Assembly: GCA_027491165.1 (NCBI GenBank) | Contig: JAIXWS010000013.1 | Coordinates: forward strand, 1-64,000 | Direction of reading: 5' to 3' | Source: Sphingobacteriales bacterium | GTDB taxonomy: Bacteria; Bacteroidota; Bacteroidia; Chitinophagales; Chitinophagaceae | DNA length: 64,000 nucleotides | Part shown: positions 42,269-49,727 of the stretch, in pieces | How the letters are laid out: every line of letters starts with the position of its first letter | Numbering within the stretch: the first letter of the stretch is position 1 | Translations under genes and position numbers: made by a program | Notes under the pieces: model-generated | Database searches by the model: none | What the model was told of the DNA's origin: nothing | Seen by the model: the letters and a program-made list of their open reading frames with translations, nothing else

Positions 42269-43975
42269 TTAAGGATTTCTTGTAGTAAGGTTTTTTGATA
42301 ATGAAAATTGTATTCCCGCTGCCAATATCATCAATAACAAACAACCCAAAACATTGAGCCATAGAAAGGCCATTACATTAAAATACCAAGCAGCGATTAC
42401 AAAAGCTTCAGTGATGAGTGCCGCAAAAAATACAGCGGTGCCTTTTACTTGTTTCATCCAAAAAGCGACTAAGAAAATACCCAAAATAGTACCATAAAAA
42501 AAAGAGCCTAAAATATTCACTACCTCAATAAGGTTATCTCCTAATCGGCTAGCAAAAAAAGCGACTACCATACAAAACACACCCCACAATACGGTCACCC
42601 AACGCGATGCCGCTAAATAATAAGATTCACTTTCTTCGCCCTGATGAAATCTTTTGTAGAAGTCAACAATAGTAGTGGAGGCCAAAGAATTCAAACCGCT
42701 AGCAGTAGAGCCCATTGCCGCTAAGAAAATTATGGCAATCAATAAACCAACAAGCCCAACAGGCAAGTATTCCATCACAAAAGAAAGAAACACGTAATCG
42801 GTATCATTGGTCTTTTCACTACCCGAATTTTTGCGCACCAATGCCAATGTTTTTTTACGAATAGTATCGGCTTCTGCTTGGCTAATTTTTAAGTCAGCAC
42901 CAATGCTTTTTTCTTTGGCTGTATCATTTTCATGCAAGGCCCTAACGTATTCATTGATTTGTAAACGCTTCTCTTCTTGCATGAGCGAGTAGACTTTTTG
43001 TAGCGAATCGTATTGGCTATTATAAGTGCTTTGGCGAATGCTTTCTACTTCTACTTTATTAAAGAAAACAGGAGGCGTATGAAACTGATAAAAAGCAAAA
43101 ACTAAGATGCCTATGAGCAGAATAAGAAACTGCATCGGAATTTTAATCAGGCCATTCATCACCAGTCCAATGCGTCTCTGGGCAATGGATTTGCCCGTTA
43201 GGTATCGCCCAACTTGCGATTGATCTGTGCCAAAATAAGAAAGCTGTAAAAAGAAACCACCAATAATGCCCGACCATAAATTGTAGCGGTTGTTCCAGTC
43301 AAACTTGGTGTCAATGGCATTCATTTTGCCCATCTTGCCGGCAATGTGGAGCGCATCCAAAAAGCCTACTTCTTTGGGTAATAAATGCACCACCATATAG
43401 CCTGCAAAAAACAGCCCTGCAAAAATGATGGTCATTTGCAGCATCTGTGTGTAGGATACTGCCTTGGTGCCGCCATAGACAGTGTACAGAATTACAGCTG
43501 CTCCCATAAATAAGGTTGTGTAAGTAATACTCACTCCTAGTATGGTAGATAAAATTATGGCTGGTGCATAAATGGTAATACCAGTCGACAAGCCTCTTTG
43601 CAATAAAAACAAAAAGGCGGTAAGACTGCGGGTCTTATTGTCAAAACGCTTTTCCAAATATTCATATGCGGTATAGACATTAAGTTTTGAAAACACAGGG
43701 ATAAAGGCAACGCATATCACCACCATCGCCAAAGGCAAGCCAAAGTAAAATTGTACAAAACGCAGGCCATCGCTATAGGCTTGACCGGGTGCTGACAAAA
43801 AAGTAATCGCACTCGCTTGTGTTGCCATCACCGAAAATCCTACCTGATACCAAGGCAATTGTCGGTCGGCTAATAAGTAGCCTTCTATGTTTTTGGTGCC
43901 ACGACTTTTCCATACCCCATAAAGGATAATGGAGAGCAAAGTGAAGACTAAAACAGACCAATCAATAGGACTCAT
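42269..43975 (-). CDS. Sodium:solute symporter (SSS family)
   Basis: A 568-residue LeuT-fold SSS transporter with about 13 hydrophobic segments. It starts MSPIDWSVLVFTLLSI and has the family motifs SVMATQASAITFLSAPGQAY (about 48-67), YEYLEKRFD and the later GSTASGLNSLASTTIVDFYKR (about 420-440) that includes the sodium-site Ser/Thr residues. A hydrophilic, partly coiled-coil insert of about 90 residues (around 300-390) interrupts the core. Substrates of related proteins include sialic acids, sugars and carboxylates. Its ATG overlaps the stop codon of a 38-residue microprotein (ATGA). Confidence 0.9.
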   Translation of the reverse strand: MSPIDWSVLVFTLLSIILYGVWKSRGTKNIEGYLLADRQLPWYQVGFSVMATQASAITFLSAPGQAYSDGLRFVQFYFGLPLAMVVICVAFIPVFSKLNVYTAYEYLEKRFDNKTRSLTAFLFLLQRGLSTGITIYAPAIILSTILGVSITYTTLFMGAAVILYTVYGGTKAVSYTQMLQMTIIFAGLFFAGYMVVHLLPKEVGFLDALHIAGKMGKMNAIDTKFDWNNRYNLWSGIIGGFFLQLSYFGTDQSQVGRYLTGKSIAQRRIGLVMNGLIKIPMQFLILLIGILVFAFYQFHTPPVFFNKVEVESIRQSTYNSQYDSLQKVYSLMQEEKRLQINEYVRALHENDTAKEKSIGADLKISQAEADTIRKKTLALVRKNSGSEKTNDTDYVFLSFVMEYLPVGLVGLLIAIIFLAAMGSTASGLNSLASTTIVDFYKRFHQGEESESYYLAASRWVTVLWGVFCMVVAFFASRLGDNLIEVVNILGSFFYGTILGIFLVAFWMKQVKGTAVFFAALITEAFVIAAWYFNVMAFLWLNVLGCLLLMILAAGIQFSLSKNLTTRNP

Positions 43976-44088
43976 AGAAAATACTGGGTAATGAAATACA
44001 GAAAAAAGATCACCAATACCAACACCACAACAAGCATCAAATACACCTTTGTCCAGGTTTTCAAAAATGGCGGCTTTTCGTTGTGCAT
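43972..44088 (-). CDS. 38-residue single-helix membrane microprotein
   Basis: A small gene between the PIG-L deacetylase and the symporter: ATG at 44088 begins one base after the deacetylase stop, and the TGA at 43972-43974 overlaps the symporter ATG. The product begins MHNEKPPFLKTWTKVY, then has a continuous hydrophobic stretch (about 17-38: LMLVVVLVLVIFFLYF and following), so it is a single-pass membrane peptide with a basic, cytoplasmic N-terminus. Coupled starts on both sides strongly suggest it is translated. Function is unknown; by analogy with other transporter-linked small proteins, a regulatory or assembly subunit of the symporter is the simplest guess. Confidence 0.75.
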   Translation of the reverse strand: MHNEKPPFLKTWTKVYLMLVVVLVLVIFFLYFITQYFL

Positions 44089-44089
44089 G

Positions 44090-46597
44090 CTATTTCTTTT
44101 TAGTGTCGTTTGGAGGCAAACTAATCAGGTTGGCAAATAAACGATAGGCTCCTGAAACGCCCGCTGGCAGCTGACGGAAGAAGGCTAGTCCGGTATATAC
44201 AAAATTCCCTTTGCCATAAGTTGCAAGGAGCAAACTGCCTTCGTTTGCTTTTTCATTGGGGTCTTTCATCGACAATAGGCGTTCATAATTTTTTGAAGAA
44301 TCGCTTGCAAAATAAATGCCTCTTTCTTGTACCCAATTGTCAAAATCAGCCTTCGTTATTTTATTCGGAAAATTAAAGGCTGGGTGATGCTCTTGGGTAA
44401 AGGTAACCGCTGCATTTTCGTCAGTCACCCTTTCGCGTGTGATGGTAAAAGGATAAGGGCCGATATTCTGAGGTACAGAGCTGATGCGGTTATTGGTATT
44501 GTATTGTACAATAAGATTGCCCCCATTTTTTACATAAGCCATTAATTTTTTGTAGTACAATTGTAGCTTTTCATTGGTGTTGTATGCACGGACTCCTGTA
44601 ACAATAGCATCAAATTGAGAGAGCTCCGCAGTTGCTAAAATCTCATCAGGGAGCATCGTGATTTTGTAGCCAATTTGTTGCAAGCAAGTAGCTACATCAT
44701 CGCCTGCACCGGGTATGTATCCGATATTGTTGCCCTCTTTTTGCACATCGATTTTTATCAATTTTACTTGGGCTTCTGACAAGGTGAATTGTGCAGGAAT
44801 GTGGTCATAATCGATACGCTTGATGCTCTTGTTGTAGACTTTCCCATCAATGACCAATGAGGCTGAAATGCTTCCTGCTAAAGCATTTTCTTCAGGGTGT
44901 ACATAGGCATCAATAATCGCCTCATCATTTTTAGCCGCTAACTCGAAGCTGTTATTTTCTGTTTCTAAGTTCCATCCCTTATTTGTTTCCAAAAGTAATT
45001 TGCCTTTCACATTTGCAGTATTTGCTTTGATTACAAAACGAATTTTCTTTTCGTTTTGATTTCTAAAAACATAAACAGCTTCACTGGTGTTTACCGTTGC
45101 GGGAGGTAAAATTTCCAAAGGTCTGTAACGCTCACCTTTTACAGGGTCGGTAGATTTAAACACAATAGGACTTGTATGTTGGAATTTGATTCCGCCAATC
45201 GATAAATCAATCGTGACATTAAGTGGCGCTTTGTTTTCGCCCTGCCCAATGAGTTGCTGATTATCGACAATAAAGGAGCCCGAAGTATGCGCCTTGGTCA
45301 ACCAATAGGGAGTAGAGAATTTAGCTTCAGCACTTAGCTTTTCTTTTCTTTTAAAGGTGTACAGTTGATTTGTTTTCAACTCGAAAGTAGCATTGCTATC
45401 ACTCGAAATATATTGAAGCTTATTGATTGTAACCTGTGCTTTATTGCGCACAATGATTTGTGTTGTTAGGTCCATTTGCTTGCCCGGAATGGCCGTATAA
45501 TCTCCTGCGCTGGCTTCAATCCACAATCCCGCACAAGCGAACATGAGTTCTTTTAATTCGGTAAGTTTTTGATTTTTCCAATAGTCTGTTTCTGTGTTTT
45601 TAAAATGGGATTGCTCTAATTGTTGGTACAGATTTGCTAGGGCAGGAATCGATTTTTCAGGTGATTGAGCCTTGTATTGTGCGATGCATTGATCCAAAAG
45701 GGTGTTGAATTTTGCCTTTGTAGCAAAGCGATTCCAACTAGTATGGATGCCTTCAAACAAATCTTTTCTTGCTGTATCACCTGCGAGTTGCTTAAAATAT
45801 TCAAAAGCTTCTCCGCGTGTTTTGGCCGAACCAAAGCCTTGGCTTTTGTGATTAGAGCGGCTTTCGGCCGCTATTTCGCCGTAAGATTTTCCTAATAAAG
45901 GATTGTAGCCACCCACATCTATTTTCAATTGATTTTCGGCAGTTGTATTGAGGCCGCCAAAATTAAAGGTGTTCCAAAAAATGCGTTTCGCTTGCCATAA
46001 TTGTGTTTCTTTTAATTGTTCTGGAAAGCGAGTGGAATCGGCAGCGGCTTTAAATGCTTCGAGTGCTAGTATTGCAGAGGCGGTATGATGCCCGTGTCCA
46101 CCTTCGCCTGTTGTAGGAAAACGACATATAATCACATCGGGTTTGAAATTTCTAATCACCCAAACCATATCTGCTAGCACTGATTCTTTATTCCAAAACC
46201 GAAAGGTTTCTTCTGGATTTTTGGAAAAACCAAAGTCGTAGGCACGGGTAAAAAATTGCTCAGCACCATCTATTCTTCTTGCTGCCAATAATTCTTGTGT
46301 GCGTATCAATCCCAGCATTTCGCCTTGTTCTTTGCCAATTAAATTTTGCCCGCCATCGCCTCGTGTGAGGGATAAATATCCGGTTCGCAATTTTCTTTCA
46401 TTGGCCAAATAGCCCAACAGACGAGTGTTTTCATCGTCCGGATGCGCTGCAATATAGAGCACTGAGCCCACCGTATTTAGTTTTTGGAGCTTTTGAACAA
46501 TTTCGGACGAAGTATATTCTTTATTTGCTTGCCCATATGATGGGAAATGGACTGCAAGGATTATAGAAAAAGCTACTATGGCTTTTTGGAGCTGCAT
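44090..46597 (-). CDS. Large exported PIG-L family deacetylase
   Basis: An 835-residue protein with a signal peptide (about 23 residues). The first ~280 residues are a PIG-L/LmbE zinc deacetylase: AHPDDE at 51-56 (His, two Asp) and GHGHH at 167-171, the remaining metal ligand. The rest (about 330-620) is beta-rich, NEW3-like, and the end (about 630-830) has a glutamine-amidotransferase-like fold with AIVTGVRAYNTNEKL and GGNLIVQYNTN. Family members remove N-acetyl groups from GlcNAc-containing compounds. Located first in a run with a microprotein, an SSS transporter and a small membrane protein, so it plausibly prepares the transported compound. Confidence 0.9.
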   Translation of the reverse strand: MQLQKAIVAFSIILAVHFPSYGQANKEYTSSEIVQKLQKLNTVGSVLYIAAHPDDENTRLLGYLANERKLRTGYLSLTRGDGGQNLIGKEQGEMLGLIRTQELLAARRIDGAEQFFTRAYDFGFSKNPEETFRFWNKESVLADMVWVIRNFKPDVIICRFPTTGEGGHGHHTASAILALEAFKAAADSTRFPEQLKETQLWQAKRIFWNTFNFGGLNTTAENQLKIDVGGYNPLLGKSYGEIAAESRSNHKSQGFGSAKTRGEAFEYFKQLAGDTARKDLFEGIHTSWNRFATKAKFNTLLDQCIAQYKAQSPEKSIPALANLYQQLEQSHFKNTETDYWKNQKLTELKELMFACAGLWIEASAGDYTAIPGKQMDLTTQIIVRNKAQVTINKLQYISSDSNATFELKTNQLYTFKRKEKLSAEAKFSTPYWLTKAHTSGSFIVDNQQLIGQGENKAPLNVTIDLSIGGIKFQHTSPIVFKSTDPVKGERYRPLEILPPATVNTSEAVYVFRNQNEKKIRFVIKANTANVKGKLLLETNKGWNLETENNSFELAAKNDEAIIDAYVHPEENALAGSISASLVIDGKVYNKSIKRIDYDHIPAQFTLSEAQVKLIKIDVQKEGNNIGYIPGAGDDVATCLQQIGYKITMLPDEILATAELSQFDAIVTGVRAYNTNEKLQLYYKKLMAYVKNGGNLIVQYNTNNRISSVPQNIGPYPFTITRERVTDENAAVTFTQEHHPAFNFPNKITKADFDNWVQERGIYFASDSSKNYERLLSMKDPNEKANEGSLLLATYGKGNFVYTGLAFFRQLPAGVSGAYRLFANLISLPPNDTKKK

Positions 46598-46691
46598 AAC
46601 TGAAAGGATTATTTTATTTTGTTTGCAAGATACAAAAGGCCTTTAGCTAAAAACCTTTAGCTGCCATTAAAACTTCTTACTGGATACAAAA

Positions 46692-46723
46692 AAATGGCCT
46701 AGGGTTTTAATCGGAGGCCATTT
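46692..46723 (-). terminator. Terminator after the serC-DUF1015 transcript
   Basis: AAATGGCCT (46692-46700) pairs with AGGCCATTT (46715-46723), loop of 14 bases. Read on the minus strand it is followed by a run of seven T. It lies about 30 bases after the DUF1015 stop codon. Confidence 0.72.
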
Positions 46724-46753
46724 CTATTTATTATTTACATAGTGCATTGTTGG

Positions 46754-47998
46754 TTAAATGGTATACACCACTAAGCCATCACGGGTTTTGGGCTCAAACC
46801 AAGTGCTTTTGGGAGGCATTACTTGACCGCTATCAGCAATGTCAAACAGTTGCTGGATGCTTACGGGGTAGCAAGAAAATGCTACAGCCATTTCTCCGCT
46901 ATTGACGCGTGTTTCCAGCTCTTTAAGCCCGCGGATACCCCCAACAAAATCTACACCCTTATCGGTGCGAGGATCGTGGATAGCGAGTATTTTTGAAAGT
47001 ACTTTGTTTTGAAGAATGGTCACATCTAGAATGCCAATGGGGTCTTGGGTATAAGCTGTAGGTTTTGCTGATAGGCGATACCATTGCCCTTCGAGATACA
47101 TGCCAAATTCATGCGGTACAGATGGTCTATAGGGTTCTGCTTCACCTGTTTTTTCAACCGTAAAATCTTCATGTAGTGCTGCTAGGAATGCAGCACTAGT
47201 CAAGCCATTCAGGTCTTTAGCCACACGATTGTAATCTAAAATGGCCAGTTCGCTTTCTGGGAAGATGCAGGTGATGAAATAATTAAAGGCTTCTTCTCCA
47301 GTGATGGCGATATCGCTGCCGTTCATTTCTTCATATACTTTTGCTGCAGAGGCGGCACGATGATGACCATCTGCAATATAAGTAGCAGGCACCTCTTCGT
47401 TAAATAAGCGTGTGATACGCGCTACCTTGGCATAATCATCCATTACCCAAACTTTGTGTCCAACGCCATCTTCTGCTACAAAATTATACGTGGCCTCATG
47501 GTCTTTTTTCCATTGGGCAATAATTTGTTGTACATCTGCATGATCGCGATACGCCAAGAAAACAATTCCTGTTTGGGCTCGTGTAGTTTTGATATGGTTA
47601 ATACGGTCAAGTTCTTTTTCAGGGCGTGTAAATTCATGCTTTTTTATCACGCCTTTATTGTAGTCGTCTATCGATGAGCCGCACAATAATCCTGTTTGCG
47701 ATCGGCCATTCATCACTAATTCATAAATGTAGTAGCATGGCTCTTTGTCTTGGATCAAAATGCCATCAGCAATCATTTGATCTAAATTTTCTTTGGCTTT
47801 TTGATATACTTCTGCGCTATGTACGTCAATACCAGCGGGCATATCTACTTCCGAGCGCGTAACGTGGTAAAAGTTTAAAGGATTCTTTGCTATTGCTCGA
47901 GCTTCTTCAACGTTTACTACATCATAAGGTAATGTAGCTACTTGAGCTGCTATTGCTTGTTGCGGTCTTAATCCTTTGAAAGGGATAATCTTTGCCAT
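46754..47998 (-). CDS. DUF1015-family protein
   Basis: A 414-residue DUF1015 protein: FKGLRPQ and ATLPYDVVN near the N-terminus, KHEFTRPEKELDRINHIKTT (about 120-139), and the highly conserved TYIADGHHRAASA (about 206-218). The DGHHR motif recalls the nucleotide-binding loop of ParB/Srx-fold enzymes such as free-serine kinases; this is a resemblance, not a demonstrated relation. Three bases separate it from serC, and DUF1015 genes commonly cluster with serC and serA, so a role in serine metabolism is likely (inference). serA is not in this window. Confidence 0.88.
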   Translation of the reverse strand: MAKIIPFKGLRPQQAIAAQVATLPYDVVNVEEARAIAKNPLNFYHVTRSEVDMPAGIDVHSAEVYQKAKENLDQMIADGILIQDKEPCYYIYELVMNGRSQTGLLCGSSIDDYNKGVIKKHEFTRPEKELDRINHIKTTRAQTGIVFLAYRDHADVQQIIAQWKKDHEATYNFVAEDGVGHKVWVMDDYAKVARITRLFNEEVPATYIADGHHRAASAAKVYEEMNGSDIAITGEEAFNYFITCIFPESELAILDYNRVAKDLNGLTSAAFLAALHEDFTVEKTGEAEPYRPSVPHEFGMYLEGQWYRLSAKPTAYTQDPIGILDVTILQNKVLSKILAIHDPRTDKGVDFVGGIRGLKELETRVNSGEMAVAFSCYPVSIQQLFDIADSGQVMPPKSTWFEPKTRDGLVVYTI

Positions 47999-48001
47999 GA
48001 T

Positions 48002-49099
48002 TTAGGTATGTTTTAGTTTTTCTTGTTCAAATTGTTGCAGTAAGGATACAAGTTTTTCTACTTGTTGCACAGTAATGGCATTGTATAATGATACACGCAA
48101 GCCGCCTACACTTCTATGTCCTCCAATTCCTTCGATCCCATTTTCTTTGCAAAAAGAAATGAGTTCTTTTTCTGTTTGGCTGTTAGATGTGCGAAAAACA
48201 ACATTCATTTTACTCCGACTGTTTTCCTCTACAATGCCTTCTAGTAAAGTGTTTCGATCGATTTCTTTATACAGTAATGTTGCTTTAGCGTTGTTGTCTT
48301 TTTCTATGGTATCAATGCCCTTTGCTTTGATCCAGCGCAATACAAGTAAAGAAACATAGATGCCAAATACAGGAGGGGTATTGAGCACAGAATGCTGCAT
48401 TGCTTGTTGTTGATAATCTAATATGGGTGGTAGTTTTCGGACTATTTTGCCTAATAAGTTTTTCTTGATTACGACCAAAGTAACACCAGCGGCACCAAGA
48501 TTTTTTTGTGCTACAGCATAAAATAAATCGAATCGGCTATAGTCTCTGTGTTGCGCAAAAATATCGCTACTCATGTCGGCAAAAAGGGGTACTGGCGAAT
48601 TGGGTATGTTTGAAAATTGACTGCCGTAAATGGTATTGTTGGTCGTGTAATGAAGATAGCTAAGGTTGTTGGGTATGGGTGCTTCTATTTCTGGAAGCAT
48701 GGTATAGTTTAGTGCGCGAGAAGAGGCGATAGTATGTACATTGCCGTATTGTTTTGCATGCTCCTGTGCATCATGAGCCCAAAATCCACTATCGATGTAT
48801 CCTGCGCTAGCAGTGCTATCCAAAAAGTTCATGGGTATCATGGCAAACTGCAATCGCCCACCACCTTGCAACCAAAGCACATCATAAGTATCGGGATTAA
48901 GTTGACACAATTCTAATACAAGTGCCTTGCTTTCGCTTAGTAATTCCTCAAATAATTGACCACCTCGGTGTGGTATTTCTAAAATAGATAATCCTGAATC
49001 TTTATAGTTGATCACCGCTTCAGCTGCCTCTGTTAATACCACTTGTGGTAATGCGGCGGGCCCTGCTCCAAAATTGATGATGGGTGAATGTGTGTTCAT
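48002..49099 (-). CDS. serC: Phosphoserine aminotransferase
   Basis: Transamination of 3-phosphohydroxypyruvate in the serine pathway. The 365-residue protein begins PIINFGAGPAALP, has EIPHRGGQF-type motif (41-50), the substrate-binding GGGRLQFAMIPMN (79-91) and the PLP Lys199 in AQKNLGAAGV. All are normal for SerC. It is followed after three bases by DUF1015, and it starts directly at the stop codon of the DUF502 gene, so the three are probably one transcript. Confidence 0.95.
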   Translation of the reverse strand: MNTHSPIINFGAGPAALPQVVLTEAAEAVINYKDSGLSILEIPHRGGQLFEELLSESKALVLELCQLNPDTYDVLWLQGGGRLQFAMIPMNFLDSTASAGYIDSGFWAHDAQEHAKQYGNVHTIASSRALNYTMLPEIEAPIPNNLSYLHYTTNNTIYGSQFSNIPNSPVPLFADMSSDIFAQHRDYSRFDLFYAVAQKNLGAAGVTLVVIKKNLLGKIVRKLPPILDYQQQAMQHSVLNTPPVFGIYVSLLVLRWIKAKGIDTIEKDNNAKATLLYKEIDRNTLLEGIVEENSRSKMNVVFRTSNSQTEKELISFCKENGIEGIGGHRSVGGLRVSLYNAITVQQVEKLVSLLQQFEQEKLKHT

Positions 49100-49693
49100 T
49101 TATTTTTTTTCTTCTTGGCTAAAGGTTACGCCACCGCTTACTGCAAATTTCATGGCTTCTGCAGCATCCATTTGCGTCACTGCTTTCGTTTCTTTTTTAT
49201 CGATTATAATTACCCAGCCTGAAATAGCATAAGCATGGGGCATATACACGGCAACCTTATCTTCAAGCCCCAGATTATCCATTTTTTTTTGGGTAAGAAA
49301 ACCAATTCGCCAAATCTCTGGTTCCTGCTGTACCCTTACCCATACAGGTTTATTAAACTTTCGTTTGTCGCCCACAAAAGAGCCCATTATTTCTTTAACC
49401 GAAGAATAAATATGCTTGATACCTGGTGTGTGTTCTAATAAATGATTGAACGCATCGATAGCTTTGGCAAAGAAAAATCGGGTGCCCAGGTAGCCTACTA
49501 AAGTAACCGTACTTATCACTACCAGAAAGCCAATACCTCGAGGCAATTTGAAGGGTAGTATGCCCTCAAATGGGATTAAATCGTCGACATTTACAAACAC
49601 TTGGTATATAACATATGCTGTAACGGCTACAGGTCCTAGTATAACCAAGCCTTGAAAAAAGGAACGAATTAAAAGTTTTGCGAAGTACCGCAT
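49100..49693 (-). CDS. DUF502-family membrane protein
   Basis: About 197 residues from ATG 49693 (MRYFAKLLIRS); a start at 49702 adds three residues. Two transmembrane helices (about 10-32 and 52-72) flank VDDLIPF, followed by the family motif TPGIKHIYSSVKEIMGSFVG (about 85-104) and a soluble beta domain. DUF502 members are widespread in bacteria and plants; function unknown. It abuts serC. Confidence 0.88.
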   Translation of the reverse strand: MRYFAKLLIRSFFQGLVILGPVAVTAYVIYQVFVNVDDLIPFEGILPFKLPRGIGFLVVISTVTLVGYLGTRFFFAKAIDAFNHLLEHTPGIKHIYSSVKEIMGSFVGDKRKFNKPVWVRVQQEPEIWRIGFLTQKKMDNLGLEDKVAVYMPHAYAISGWVIIIDKKETKAVTQMDAAEAMKFAVSGGVTFSQEEKK

Positions 49694-49727
49694 TGATGTC
49701 AATTATATTTCTGAACAAAGGTAAGGG

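Noticed and set aside
42300..42362. Longer start for the 99-residue membrane protein inside the symporter gene
   Set aside because: The extra residues come from the symporter's own 3' end and the ATG at 42257 gives a proper short gap.
46630..46665. Direct repeat CCTTTAGCT with 14-base period upstream of the PIG-L gene
   Set aside because: Two copies only and no link to a promoter box; not enough to call an operator.
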